A stretch of DNA of 64,000 nt from Gambelia wislizenii (lineage: Eukaryota > Chordata > Lepidosauria > Squamata > Crotaphytidae), in assembly GCA_030847615.1 (NCBI GenBank), contig JAUMIR010000001.1, positions 370,566,687-370,630,686 on the forward strand, in the 5' to 3' direction. This document shows positions 1-10,307 of this stretch, piece after piece (position 1 is the first letter of the stretch; each line of letters opens with the position of its first letter). The notes under the pieces were generated by a model. It worked only from the letters and a program-made list of their open reading frames with translations, ran no database searches and was not told the DNA's origin. Made by a program: the position numbers and the translations under genes.

Positions 1-435
1 CATTGTTACATGGTTATGCTGCATCCGTCTCAAACAATATACAGTAATGTAATTAAAATCAAATAGCACTCCAGATTTTTATTTTTATTTTACTCCTCAC
101 TGGATCATTCTGCGTTCTTAGACCAATGTGCTAAGGAGGGGTTGGGGAACCTGCAGCTCTTTAGATATTGATGGAATGCAGTTCCCATCATCTTTATCCA
201 TTTGTTATACTGCCTCAGGATGAAGACCAATATTCATTCAAGTTATCCTATCTTAAATATAACTGCAGAAAATAACAAGTGAGTTGAAATTCAAATACTG
301 TATACTAAAAACAAAATAGTCATATTTGGGGTATATATTCAAGTCAGAATGGGGCTGTTGTAACAGCATGTCAATATGTTGGACCACAAATACTTTCTGA
401 CTTCTCTCTTACTTTTAAAAGAGGATGGAATTTGT
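1..435. other. Intron sequence, no gene; MITE relic at about 147-205
   Basis: I see no coding potential here. Bases 147-205 contain GGGGAACCTGCAGCTCT followed by TGCAGTTCCCATCATC. This resembles one arm of the palindromic MITE class seen at 436-556. The rest is AT-rich unique-looking sequence. Confidence 0.4.
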
Positions 436-556
436 ATGGCCTTCCAGATGTTGTTGCACAGCAACTCCCAGCATTCATTACCATTGGTTATGTTAAGCAG
501 GGCTGCTGGAAGCTGCAGTCCAACCACAGCTGGAGGGCAAAAGGATTCTCACCCCT
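436..556. repeat. Degenerate palindromic MITE
   Basis: Two arms face each other: GCCTTCCAGATGTTGTTGC...CAACTCCCAGCATTC on the left and GGGCTGCTGGAAGCTGCAGTCCAACCAC...CTGGAGGGC on the right. The left arm is imperfectly complementary to the right. Squamate genomes carry abundant small non-autonomous DNA transposons built on an 'ACTACAACTCCCA' type palindrome, and this matches their layout. The assignment is by recall of the family style; no target duplication could be recognised. Confidence 0.5.
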
Positions 557-699
557 GTCTTAGAAAGTGGGACTGCTCTGCTCTTCATTTGGCTAAATAT
601 ACTAGTGTTGTGAAACACTTAAGTTCTAGAAACAGAAGTGCTTTTATTGGCTTGGACAACAACTGTACATACTTCAGTCTGAATCGAACAATTTGCTAA

Positions 700-880
700 G
701 GACTCAAACATTATTTTTTTATTTAATTTACACCCCACCTTTCTCTTTATACAGGATCCCAGTGGCTTACAAGCAATTAAAAGTGGGTTACAGATAAACA
801 ATTATTTGTACAATAGTATTTTTAAAAAGCAGTAGTTTGTTTAAAAACACAAAGTAAAAACCATATAAAGCACAATTAAA
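700..880 (-). repeat. LINE 3' end (L2-like), antisense, with poly-T
   Basis: The stretch reads TTTATTTAATTTACACCCC ACCTTTCTCTTTATACAGG...GTGGCTTACAAGCAATTAAAA. Its complement is the common LINE tail 'ttgtaagccac...gggatcctgtataaagagaaaggtggggtgtaaattaaat'. The same tail type occurs on the + strand near 19200, 27470 and 52890. It is a 3'-end fragment without coding sequence. Confidence 0.5.
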
Positions 881-2705
881 ATGCAGCAAAACCCCATTGA
901 AACCCAGCAAGTCTAGTAAGCAAGCTGGGCCACCCCAGTAATTTCACTGGAGGACAGATCTCTGTGCTTATTTGTTTCCTCCATTGATATGACCTAAACA
1001 GCTTACATATATAAGAATTCTACTTAATGCACTTGGGACAAGGCTTTGTGAAGCACTAACTGTATTTTATCAACTTGCTCAATATACTGAGAATTCTTGT
1101 CTTTACCACAAAACAGCAGAAACTTTCTATTAAGAGGATGGAAGTAATTTTTTATAGATAGAAGAGGGGGAAAAATCCAGAGTAGGAGTTACAACAGACT
1201 TGAAAACTGACAGTTAAGTGTTCCCACAATGTAGCACTAGTAACGTCTGAGCAACCAAGCCAATCACATGTTCTTGTACTGTAGGGTCTTACAGAGTTTC
1301 CATGAGGGGTGTACTTGTTTGCAAGAGTAACACAAATCCACTGTGTCATCAAAGCCCATCAGCTGATAAAATTGTGGGATGGGAAAAGCATGGGGGATTG
1401 TTTCCCAGTTTACTGCCTTTTCTCTACTTCCCAGTGATGAACAAGCCTGAACATGCTCACAGAAAACATTCAGGCCTCAATATTGAGGTGTCTCTGCTTA
1501 TGTCAGGTTCCAGTAGGATTGGAGGGTTTACCTGTCCAAAGGGCCTCTCGGTTGAGCTGTTATAGAAGATGCTGGGAATTGCCATCTGACCTCTTTAAAA
1601 TGTGTGATGGCTTTGAGAGATAATATGCTACCTCATTTTAATGTCAGTAGAATTCTTATTGTTTGTTTATTGAGGTCAGCTGTGTGTGCATTGTTGAATG
1701 ATGGTAAGGAAATCAATTTGGGAGAAACGAAAATACATTTTTGGAACACTGTGTGATGTTACTTATCGCTTTTCTTTCATTACATGATCACTTGAAGTGA
1801 GATGGCAACTTCTGCATCAGGGTGGGGAATGGGTGGTTGGACTGCAACTCCCATCAACAACATTAGAGACATACATATTTCCTACCCCGGCCATACTTTT
1901 TAACCTGAGATTTCTTTATGTGGATAAGTTGCACATTTGACATAAGAACTAACTTAGAAGCAGGAAGCAGAATAGATTTTAAGGCTGTTTTGATATTAGC
2001 AAAGGCTGTTGAAGTCAGTTGAAATATGGGAGATGTTGAATATGTGTTTCATACATGTTCACTATTATTAGTGACATTGCCAAAGCTCTTATTATCTGGT
2101 TTGGAATACAGGTTTCTCCATCTCATAATGCTAAAAGATAACATGAATGAAGTGACATTTCCCAGAAATAGTCTTCTTTAATTAGGCGTGTAAAATAGGT
2201 TTCTGTATTTACTTAGCAGCATTCAGATTAATCCGGTTGCTTTGTGGATGAATGTGCAAAAAACAGGAAGCAGTTTTAATGAAGTAGCTAAATAAATTGT
2301 ACAATTGAAAGTTGGTGTGGTGTGGTGTCATTGTGTCTATTTTTCTGTCTGTCCAAGCCCTGGAATAAACTCACAATTGTTAAATAGGCTTTGAAAGATG
2401 ACTTTAGTCTTAGGGCTCTAAAGAAGGTGAATTGTGTAATACCTGTTGACCATAGGGACACTTCTGAACACATATGGCTCTGTTTAAGTTATTTATTTTC
2501 TTGAGTTTTAAACCTTACTGTGATGATAATACGAGTGCCACATTTTTAATTTCTTAAGGAAACAAGCACAGAAACTAGCATTTCTCTCTTGTTAAAACTC
2601 AGTGTTAAACACAAATTAGATATTTTTATGAGTAAAAGCTATAGAGTCCCCACTTACCACTATCACTGCTGGTGAGGGTAGCGCTAAGGTGCCTTTCACA
2701 TTACA
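881..2705. other. Intron sequence, no gene recognised
   Basis: I see no coding or RNA gene. A short MITE arm (TTGGACTGCAACTCCCATCA) lies at 1837-1856. The stretch at about 2090-2270 has TTTGGAATACAGG, TTAATTAGG and GATTAATCCGG. These resemble TEAD, homeodomain and bicoid-type (TAATCC) motifs, so it could be regulatory, but motif density alone proves nothing. Confidence 0.4.
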
Positions 2706-2892
2706 CAGTTATACCACTATGGTTTTACTTTTACTGTCATGGTTCCATCCCATGAAATCTTGTGGTTTGTGTTGTAAGAAAGGGCATTTAGAATTTTCAG
2801 CCAGAGACCTTTAGTGCCTCAATAGACAATAAACCCTATGATTCCATAGGATGGGACCATGGCAGTTAAAATGGAATCATAACACTATGCTG
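2706..2892. mobile_element. hAT-like palindromic MITE
   Basis: The element begins CAGTTATACCACTATGG and ends ACACTATGCTG. About 80 bases of each half are imperfect reverse complements: CTGTCATGGTTCCATCCCAT on the left pairs with ATAGGATGGGACCATGGCAG on the right. This is the layout of a very common squamate MITE family with CAG...CTG ends that I associate with the hAT superfamily. There is no coding capacity. A clean 8-bp target duplication is not visible. Confidence 0.65.
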
Positions 2893-4439
2893 TCTATACC
2901 TGTGCATAAGTTGAGAAATTTTAATCAAAAAATTGACAGCCCCCCCCACCTCGTTTGACTTATCCATGGATCAATGTAAGGTACTGTACCTTAATTCTTA
3001 TAAAAAAACAAAAACAAACCATCCCCTTCTCTGAGTAAAGTGGTGAAAGGTGAGAGAAGGATGAGAAAAGGAAACTCTGTTGGAACACCTCCTGACACAG
3101 AGGCACAGCAGTCAGGGTTGGAGGGACTTGCTCATGAGTAGGCCTCAGCACAGGATCAGGGCTGTGCTGCATTTTGCACCTCCCAATAAGGCAGTGGGAA
3201 GGGAAGCAAAGCTGAGAGCAAACTTCCTTTACCTGGGTCTGGCAAAGCTGTGAAGTTCCCACCACAGATCTCCAGCCTAGACTGGTGCAGGAAAGGGGAG
3301 GCAAGGCAGAACCAAGGGAAGGATTGGGCCAGACTGGGGAGCTATCCTGAGCCTGCTCAACTTCACCTGGAAGCCGGTGCTGGAGGCGCTCTCTGCTGAC
3401 ATGCAGCAGCTCAACCAGTTGAGGGCCCAGGTTCAAACGCTGTCACCAAGTCCCCGATACTCTCCTCACCTCTTTGCGCTCCTTTGAGGGTAAGTGCCTG
3501 AGAGCTGCCTTTGCCGCCTTTCCACTACCTGGCATTCAAAAAGGCAAAAATCGGTGCCATGGCAGAGATTCTTCTTTTAGGTTTTGCTGTGATAGACTAA
3601 ATTATATTGGCTTGGAATTAAACTTAGTCAAGCTTTGAGTATACCCAGTGAAAGTAATGGCCCAGAAATTTATAATGACCAACTTCCCCATTTATTTTAT
3701 TAGTCTCTCCCCCCCCCCATCATCTCAAAGTCTGAAATGAATCCATGTTTACAGACACATTTATTTCTGGTTAGCTAAATCTATGGCAGCCTTTTCTGAT
3801 TTGGTGATCTCCAGATATTTTGAACTACAACTTGCACCATTCTCAGCTACCTTGGCCAGTGGATAGGGAAGAGCAGTATATAGAGTAAACAGTAATATGA
3901 AGCGATCTTCTGTAACAAATTGGTTTGTCTTAGAAATAGGGTTCCCTCAGTTCTGCATTTTCATTATTCCACAGTTCTATGATGCTGTGGATTCATTTGC
4001 CTTTTGGCGAGAAAGGAAAAATGTTGATAATGGATTTAGTTGAAAGAAATATTGCATATTCTATTAGATGGTTACATTATTATTTTTAAATATGTATGTT
4101 ATATTTCTTTTGTATAGAAGTGCTCCAATACAGAATGAAAAGCAATTATGTAAAATAATTAAATATAAAAATACTGTTGTTACATCTTTTCAAATAGGCT
4201 TTTGTACCATTAAAAAAACTTTCCTGCAGGAGTGCCCCCACCCAAGTGCACCAATTCTCTTGAACAACATAAAAACAAGGGGGGAGTAGATCTAGTCACA
4301 GAATGCTCACTTACAATTTTGAAAAAACAAACAAAAACAAAGCACTTAAGAGGCAGGAAAAAACACTTTTTGATCTTATTTTCAACATTTGTTTTATTTT
4401 ACAAATGTTCAGTATAGCACTGTTCTCAGACATAACCTA
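2893..4439. other. Intron, no gene; GC-richer repeat-like block and a MITE arm
   Basis: Bases 2905-3570 are GC-richer than their surroundings. They begin with a 'CTGTGCATAAGTTGAG...TTGACTTATCCATGGATCAATGT' motif that looks repeat-derived, but I cannot classify it. A reading frame of 158 codons on the minus strand there has no recognisable domain. Bases 3788-3870 (GGTGATCTCCAGATATTTTG, CTACAACTTGCACC) are one arm of the palindromic MITE class. Nothing recognised in 3900-4439. Confidence 0.35.
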
Positions 4440-4790
4440 ATTTTTTTCAGCAGGCCATAGGGCTGCTTGCAAAGCTTAAAGAAATCTCAATCTACTTGGA
4501 GTTGTTCCATATGTTTGAAAAGAGCTGCCCTCATTTCCCTCGCAGTAAAACAGCTATTGCATGACAACGCTGTCTAATTTCATGTTGCAATAATTGTTTA
4601 ATGATCACAATGAGGCTTTGTCCCCAGGGACTTTTTTTCTGTCGCTGTTTCATACCCACTCAGCGTAGTTATTAACAGCCAACAATGCTGTCATTTGTTG
4701 CAGTGACATAATGTATACCTGTCATCTTAATGAAAACGTCAGTGATAGAAAAGGGGCATTAGGTGGTGAAATGCAATAGCTGTAAGAATT
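4440..4790. promoter_or_regulatory. Candidate conserved non-coding element (motif-dense intron)
   Basis: The block lacks repeat signatures and is dense in developmental factor motifs. These include TTGCAATAAT (C/EBP or POU-like), ACAATG and ATTGTT (SOX-like), TAATGA and TCTAATTT (homeodomain-like), clustered around 4573-4640. TEAD introns are known to hold conserved enhancers in vertebrates. Only alignment to other reptiles, birds or mammals could establish conservation, so this is an inference. Confidence 0.22.
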
Positions 4791-5311
4791 CTGGAGCCTA
4801 TTTTACACACGCTCACCCCCCGCCCCCACAAATGGAATATTTCAAACACCAGAGTAATTTAACTCTTTTCCTACATCTCTTCTTTAAGGAATAGGAAATG
4901 AATTGTATGTTTATTTTTTAAAAGCTTTCCTTAAAGCAATATTTTAGATCTTGAAGATTCCACATTCATTACATATTATAAATCTACAAGATATAAAATC
5001 AAAGTCATTGGGTATAAAGAGCTTTTGAGTCTTCATTTTAGTCAGACAAAACTATGAGTTTTTGATGAATGCACTGGTACTACATGGTGCGTAGGGTCCC
5101 AAAGACGAGAACAGGTGTTAAAGGAGAACTTGGTCAGTCTGTGTGTTGCCTGTTAATTACAGTCTTGCTATAAATATTTATTGTATTATATTGGAGCCCT
5201 ATATATTTGTGACAATGTGTAAATGATGATGGTGGCCAAAAATGTCCATAGGTAACATATAGGTGAATAGCTTATAGGTGTATGCCTCTCCCCCCCACTC
5301 TTTTCTATTTA
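4791..5311. other. Intron, nothing recognised
   Basis: AT-rich sequence with no coding, RNA or clear repeat signal. It ends at the left terminal repeat of DIRS-A. Confidence 0.4.
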
Positions 5312-5490
5312 TTTTCTGTAGGGTGAGATGGCAGAAAGTATCCATTAGCATTGGGAACCTAGGACCGCCCAGAAAGAAGCAGGAAGTTGAATCATGGGCT
5401 TGCAGATTCAAATCTCTTTGTTCTCCTCCTCTCCATCTCCACAAGGCCAGTTCAACTTCCTGCTTCACCCAGTGAGGATCAGGATTCATC
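5312..5490. repeat. DIRS-A left terminal inverted repeat
   Basis: TTCTGTAGGGTGAG...TATCCATTAGCATTGGG...CCCAGAAAGAAGCAGGAAG...AAGGCCAGTTCAACTTCC is the imperfect reverse complement of the right end. On the right, read in reverse, the match is ATCCATTAATGTTGGG, CCCAGAAAAGAAGCAGGAAG and AGGCCAGTTCACTG. Its outermost 45 bases are also the imperfect complement of 8755-8800. The outer boundary is uncertain by about 10 bases. Confidence 0.6.
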
Positions 5491-5725
5491 TCTTCCATCT
5501 CTCCTTACAATCTTACACTCTTTTCTGATCTTTTATCCCAGTCGTCCATCCCCTTTCTTTCCTTTTTAATAAACTCCTTCCAACCCTCCTTCTTGTCTTT
5601 ACTCTTAAAAAAACAACACAACTTTTCTTCTGACCTTACTTACCCCCCCCCCGGCCTGGCTGTCCCCCCCTCACCTTTGCTCCACTTCGCCTACTCTTCC
5701 CTCCTTTGCCTTTTGTTCAGAGGAA

Positions 5726-6613
5726 ATGGGAGGAAGCAAAGAAGCGGTGAAAGCTAACAAGCAGCCCATGCAGCAGCCCGCAGCAGCCAGGGAAGCCTCG
5801 AGCCCCCAGACTGGTGGCTCAGAGGGAACCCAGAGAGCTGAGTCCTCTGCCTCCTTGGCTGGTCACACAACCTTCCCAGTGGCCCAGCGGAAGGCGGCCA
5901 AAGAGTCTGAGAAGCCTCTGGCCAGCGGCAGCTCATCAAGCATGCCAAAGGGCCTGCCCGCTCCAGCTGCGATTGAAGGAGAAGTAGCCGCGAATGAAGG
6001 GCCTACAGGTGGCTGTGGCTGGGAGCGAGGCCGTGGAGAGCCAGGAGGCCACGGGGGCTGCAGTTTCCTCCCTGCTCCCCCAGAGCTCGCTTTCTTCCAC
6101 TGGAGCCATTGGGAAAGATTACCAAGGAGCGGGGGCCCCAATCAGGGTACGGGGTCTCTTGGTGGGGAAGAAGTTGCAGGCGGTGGCGATGGTGAACCTC
6201 CTCAAGCACAGGCTCCCCTCTGCGTCGGCAGCCTCCACCAGCAGAACCCTCCAGCGAGGATGAAGCCTCGGGGGAGGAGATGGAAACACAAGGGGAGGAA
6301 AGCCCTGATGAAGCCTAGGGGGGGTGGAGACTTAGAGCTCCAAGGGGAGGAAAACCTTGATGGCTCTGAAGATGAGGCACCTGGGGACCCTGGACTAAGC
6401 AGGAGAGGTGTCATCATGACGGCCCACAGAATGCTTTCTGATGCCTTCCACTCAGAGCAGGAGGAACCCCAGACACCTGTTGCTAATACTTCCAGGTCAG
6501 CCATGTCATCAGGGGGCCAGGCCGGGGCCCACAGATCCAACGGGAAGGTGGCCCCTAGAAAGGTGGTAATGGCTCGGGGGTCACAGATTGGAAAGTCACA
6601 GGACAACATCTAG
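5726..6613 (+). pseudogene. Gag-like ORF1 of DIRS-A (295 codons, open)
   Basis: An uninterrupted 295-codon frame starts with ATG just after a pyrimidine-rich stretch and lies directly behind the left terminal repeat, where DIRS elements carry Gag (ORF1). The product is rich in Ala, Gly, Ser, Pro and Glu. It has an acidic patch (residues about 205-225, ENLDGSEDEAPGDPG) and basic Lys/Arg runs at about 175-195. I recognise no zinc knuckle and no named domain. Position, length and low complexity support Gag, while the sequence itself does not prove it. It is GC-rich compared with the flanking intron. The frame ends at 6613, but GC-rich sequence continues to about 6775, where a CR1 copy cuts in. 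That it is still open in a wrecked element may be chance or recent age. It could alternatively be unrelated sequence captured by the element. Confidence 0.45.
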
Positions 6614-6778
6614 GCACCTCAATGCAGGGGGGAGGGGCAGCCCCACACCCAAGTCCTCCCCAAGCAAAGAAAGACCCCCCCTTCAAGGCACTCCTCTGAG
6701 GAGTCAGGCGAGGCCTCTGAGGGGGATGACCATATTCTGGGGACCATGGGGGGATGACCTTACTGGGGACCCAGAAGA

Positions 6779-7418
6779 ACAGTGTGATGCGGCAGCTAAA
6801 AAGGCCAATGCTATTTTGGGCTGTATCAATAGAAGTATAGTGTCTAGATCAAGGGAAGTAATAGTGCCACTCTATTCTGCCTTGGTCAGACCTCACTTAG
6901 AATACTGTGTCCAGTTCTGGGCACCACAATTCAAAAAGGATATTGACAAATTGGAGCGTGTCCAGAGAAGGGCAACTAAAATGGTGAAAGGTCTGGAAAC
7001 GATGCCTTCTGAGGAGAGACTTAGGGAGCTGGGTATGTTTAGCCTGGAAAAAAGACAGTTAAGAGGCGATATGATAGCCCTGTTTAAGTATTTGAAGGGA
7101 TGTCACGCTGAGGATGGAGCAGGCTTGTTTTCTGCTGCTCCAGAGACTGGAACACGGAGCAATGGGTGCAAGCTCCAGGAACAGAGATTCCACCTCAACA
7201 TTCGGAGGAACTTTTTGACAGTAAGAGCTGTTCGGCAGTGGAACACACTCCCTCGGAGCGTGGTGGGGTCTCCTTCCTTGGAGGTCTTTAAACAGAGGCT
7301 GGATGGCCATCTGTCGGGGATGCTTTGATCAAGATTTCCTGCGTGGCAGGGGGTTGGACTGGATGGCCCTCGTGGTCTCTTCCAACTCTGCAATTCTATG
7401 ATTCTATGATTCTATGAT
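6779..7418 (+). mobile_element. CR1 LINE 3' end (copy a)
   Basis: Translation gives the C-terminal part of the CR1 ORF2, beyond the reverse transcriptase: [72 protein letters not shown] and a [20 protein letters not shown] end. The frame is open to the stop at 7326-7328. It is followed by the short 3' UTR and three ATTCTATG-type octamers (7393-7418), the hallmark CR1 tail. This is a 5'-truncated insertion inside DIRS-A on the + strand. An N-terminal Gag-like extension is joined in frame upstream by chance. Confidence 0.92.
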
Positions 7419-7760
7419 CCAACTTATGCCACCGACGTTCCTGTGGATGACTCGGATGTGGACAAAATGTTGGCAAGAATATAGGATCCAGAATCCCCTT
7501 TTTTGGAATGCTCTTCGGCCAAAAAGATGGATCTAGAATCAAGACCAATCTGTCATCTCCAAACTTGCAGATGTTTGGACCCATTGACAGAGATGACAAC
7601 TCTGAAACCCTTCTCGTGGAGGTGATAGCCACCAAGAAAACCACCTTAAATAACAGTAGTCTTAAAGACACGTCCTTGAGTGGTTCAAAGGGATGTTGAA
7701 CCAACCTGTTCAGTACTAAATGCAAATCCCTACTGTCTTCCCGGAGGCAATCTATCACAA
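7419..7760 (-). pseudogene. DIRS tyrosine recombinase fragment, inverted
   Basis: The minus strand reads LVQHPFEPLKDVSLRLLLFK, VVFLVAITSTRRVSELSSLS and ERRWHKLDH. This is the central part of a DIRS tyrosine recombinase and includes the first catalytic arginine block (TSTRRVSEL). It starts directly at the CR1 tail and ends where the + strand recombinase begins. It covers the same protein region as 8050-8330 on the + strand but differs at many positions. It is therefore not a simple fold-back of that copy; a second DIRS copy or an old inverted duplication must be involved. The frame has no stop for about 120 codons. Confidence 0.75.
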
Positions 7761-8702
7761 GAGTTTACGAAGCCATCTGGAAAGTCTTTTCCAAGTGGTG
7801 CTCATCTAATCACATCCAACAGTCAGAGGTGTCGATAAAACACATCCTAGCATTCCTTCAGAGAGGTCTGGATCTAGGCCTTAGGTCAAATACCCTTAAA
7901 AGACAGGAAGCGGCCTTGTCTTTGGTCCTGTCCTCAATCCAAGGGGGATCTCTGACCTCGCAGCCACCCATGCAAAGGTTCCTGAGGAAAGCCACCCTAA
8001 TGTCACCACCTATTGCACATTGCTTCCCTTCCTGGAACCTCTCTCTAGTTCTGAGGCAACTGTCAAAATCCCCATCTCCGGAAGGTCTCCCTAAAGGTCC
8101 TGTACTGAAGGTAGCCTTTCTGGTAGCCATCACCTCTATCAGAACTAGCGACCCTCTCAGTCAGGGAACACCTTTGCTCCTTCAGTGGGGATTACGTGAC
8201 TTTGTGCACGGATCCTTCCTTTACCCCCAAGGTTCTTTCTACCTTACATATCTCTCAGGAACTGATTTTGCTTTCCTTTTGTCCCAACCTCTCTCAACCT
8301 AGAGAGAAGCTATGGCACAAGCTAGATGTTTGCAGGGCACTTAAGATTTATATCGCAAGGACCAAGGCCTTCTGCTGCTGTGACTCACTTTTTGTCTCCT
8401 TTAACTGATCTTCCAGGGGGGCTAGGGCCTCCAAGCAGACTATCGCAAACTGGATCAAGGCTTGTATCCTGATGGTGCATGACATGGCAGGAATGCTGCA
8501 TCCCACCAGGATGCAGGCCCATTCCATCTGGGCAGCAGCCACCTCAGCAGTATTCTCCACCAATGCCCCAATTTTAGAAATATGTTATACAGCCATGTGG
8601 TCCGCACCCTCATCCTTCATCCACCACTACAAAATAGACAAATTCAGGTCAGCTGACACGATGTTTGGTAGAAGTGTCCTCCAGGAGGTGGTTAAGGACT
8701 AG
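7737..8702 (+). pseudogene. DIRS-A tyrosine recombinase, decayed
   Basis: The + strand encodes in order an N-terminal SAM-like part (SITRVYEAIWKVFSKWCSS, then ILAFLQRGLDLGLRSNTLKR), the core (LKVAFLVAITSIRT) with a frameshift just after it, WHKLDVCRALKIYIARTKAF, a stop at 8407, and the C-terminal part MQAHSIWAAATSAVF ... FIHHYKIDK ... FGRSVLQEV. The enzyme would resolve or integrate the circular DNA intermediate. The HxxR motif reads HSIW, so the second catalytic arginine is lost. The nucleophile tyrosine is probably the Y of HHYKID. The motif TSIRT replaces TSxRR. With frameshifts and the R-to-W change it is a pseudogene. Confidence 0.8.
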
Positions 8703-8754
8703 GTAGTTGGGCAGTCACCCCTGCCTAGACCTGAGGTTGCTTGGGCACGTCCCA

Positions 8755-8862
8755 ACAGTAATGGATTCCTCCTTTCACCAACCCAGAGAATGCCACATTG
8801 ATTACTTACCATTGATTACTTACCATGCATTCTTGGGTTGGTCGAGGAATCCACCCCACCCT
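8755..8862. repeat. DIRS-A internal complementary region
   Basis: The left half (CAGTAATGGATTCCTCCTTT...CCAACCCAGAGAATGCC) is the complement of the outer left terminus. The right half (ATGCATTCTTGGGTTGGTCG, AGGAATCCACC) is the complement of the outer right terminus at 9060-9100 (GGATTCCTCC...TGACCAACCGAAGAATGCAC). Such a region just inside the right repeat is diagnostic of DIRS and templates joining of the ends into a circle. TGATTACTTACCAT is present twice in tandem between the halves. Confidence 0.7.
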
Positions 8863-8874
8863 CAGTGACTGCCT

Positions 8875-9105
8875 CTTTCTTTCAGGGTGAGGGTATACTT
8901 ATTGAACGTCCTTGTCTGTCTTTTTTGCTGGGCTTTGCTAGTCAGTGAACTGGCCTCATGGAGGGCTGTTGGGGAGGAGTCAGCAGTCCTCTCCAGCTAT
9001 GGCAAGACTTAGTCTCCTTCCTGCTTCTTTTCTGGGTGATAATGGGAGCAGCCCAACATTAATGGATTCCTCCTCCTGACCAACCGAAGAATGCACCTTC
9101 ATGGC
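8875..9105. repeat. DIRS-A right terminal inverted repeat
   Basis: The segment runs from about TTTCAGGGTGAGGG to GAATGCACCTT. It is the imperfect inverted partner of 5312-5490, with matching blocks CAGTGAACTGGCCT, CTTCCTGCTTCTTTTCTGGG and CCCAACATTAATGGAT. Confidence 0.6.
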
Positions 9106-10014
9106 ATTGGCATTTTACAGTCTTTTATATGCCTGCCAAGGGCTCCCTTTCTATCCTTGTCCTCTGTCTAGCTGGATTTTTAAAAGCAGCATCAGCATTG
9201 GGAGGAAGACAAAGGAATGCTGGAGAGACACAAATGTTTGGTGTTAGGTTGCAGAAGCATGTCTCTAGTAAACAATGATATAAAACTTGAATGGGAAAAG
9301 AGCAAGATTCTACTCTAGCAAATCCAACTGTATTCATATGTGCTTGCTTATAATAGGCAAGGTAAATAGTAACTGCCTTTGGAATCCCTTATTGAGCATA
9401 TGTTAACAGCAAAACAGAAAAGGAGGGGAGCAGATAAGCCTCACCAGATCCTTCTCAGAATGTTATAAAAAACACAGTGATCTATACGTTTGGCCACCAG
9501 AATGGAAATTATTTGGAAAGTGGATACTGGTGAACGAAATATTCCTTTATGTATTCTGGAAGGAGCCTTGAAGTGGTCTCTAGAAGATGCCAGATGTTTT
9601 TGTCTATTCATACAAGGTGTACCTGGCTTGGTTGTTTCATTTCACATGTGCTTATTTTTTAGTTCTGAATAAGAAGTTTATTGAAACGTGTTGAACTATT
9701 CTTCATTTTGTGATGTGGAAACCTACCCTATCCTTTCCATGTTATTTCTGCCTCTGGTACCAACATTTTTGTTACAGAAATAATGACCAGGAACATGTCT
9801 ACTTTGTTAACAGAGGTATTTTGTTTTCAGTAGGCTCTGCTAGATAGTTTATGCTTGTAGTTTTTATGCTTTAGCCTGGACATTCAAGGATATAGAGACT
9901 GAGAACCCACTACTTGTTTTATAATTGAATATACAGTGTCATTTTGTATACTCTTTTCTTCCAACCCAAGCTGAAATCTCGTTGGTGCATTAATGGTTAG
10001 GTCTTTTGGTGTAA
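9106..10014. other. Intron, nothing recognised
   Basis: No coding, RNA or clear repeat signal apart from ordinary AT-rich sequence. Confidence 0.4.
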
Positions 10015-10307
10015 GGGAGCCTTGGTGGTGCAGTGGTTAAATGCCAGTACTACAGCCACAGTGTTGCAAGTTGTATCCCAGGGGCTCCAAGGTTCACTCA
10101 CCCTTCCATCCTTTTGTAGGTCGATAAAATGAGTACCCCACTTGTGGGGGCAATTAGCTAATACACAGTGGAAACTGCTTAGTGCCTAGCATGCCATAGT
10201 GGTGTAGATGCATAAAGTGCTATTGCTTAACAATTTGTTAGCCACTCTTAGAGCCTTTGTGGCTTAAGAGTGGGGTATAAATAAATAAATAAATAAATAA
10301 ATAAATA
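10015..10307 (+). mobile_element. tRNA-derived SINE with (AAAT)n tail
   Basis: The head begins GGGAGCCTTGGTGGTGCAGT and has RNA polymerase III promoter boxes: A box TGGTGCAGTGG (10026-10036) and a degenerate B box AAGTTGTATCC (10068-10078; consensus GTTCGATCC). The body contains the marker GATAAAATGAGTACCC and the element ends in (AAAT)n. The same element lies antisense at 34279-34554. It is a squamate SINE distinct from the Sauria type because its tail is not BovB-like. Confidence 0.85.

Larger units (their letters stand above)
5312..9105 (+). mobile_element. DIRS-A: rearranged DIRS-type retrotransposon
   Basis: The element has a left terminal repeat (about 5312-5490), a Gag-like frame (5726-6613), tyrosine recombinase sequence (7737-8702), an internal complementary region (about 8755-8862) and a right terminal inverted repeat (about 8875-9105). 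DIRS elements use a tyrosine recombinase instead of an integrase and carry inverted rather than direct terminal repeats. Here the reverse transcriptase/RNase H region is missing. A CR1 3' end (6779-7418) and an opposite-strand recombinase fragment (7419-7760) occupy its place. Terminal sequences differ from DIRS-B and DIRS-C (TGGATTCCTCC type instead of GTGGTCATCTGTGA type), so this is a separate family. It is dead. Confidence 0.75.

Noticed and set aside
1152..1565. Short frames of 66-87 codons
   Set aside because: Length expected by chance in AT-rich intron; no motif or splice support.
2960..3436. 158-codon minus-strand frame
   Set aside because: No recognisable domain, low-complexity composition, no splice context or start support.
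10015..10100. Possible tRNA gene
   Set aside because: The A and B boxes belong to a SINE head. The B box is degenerate and no cloverleaf acceptor stem closes.
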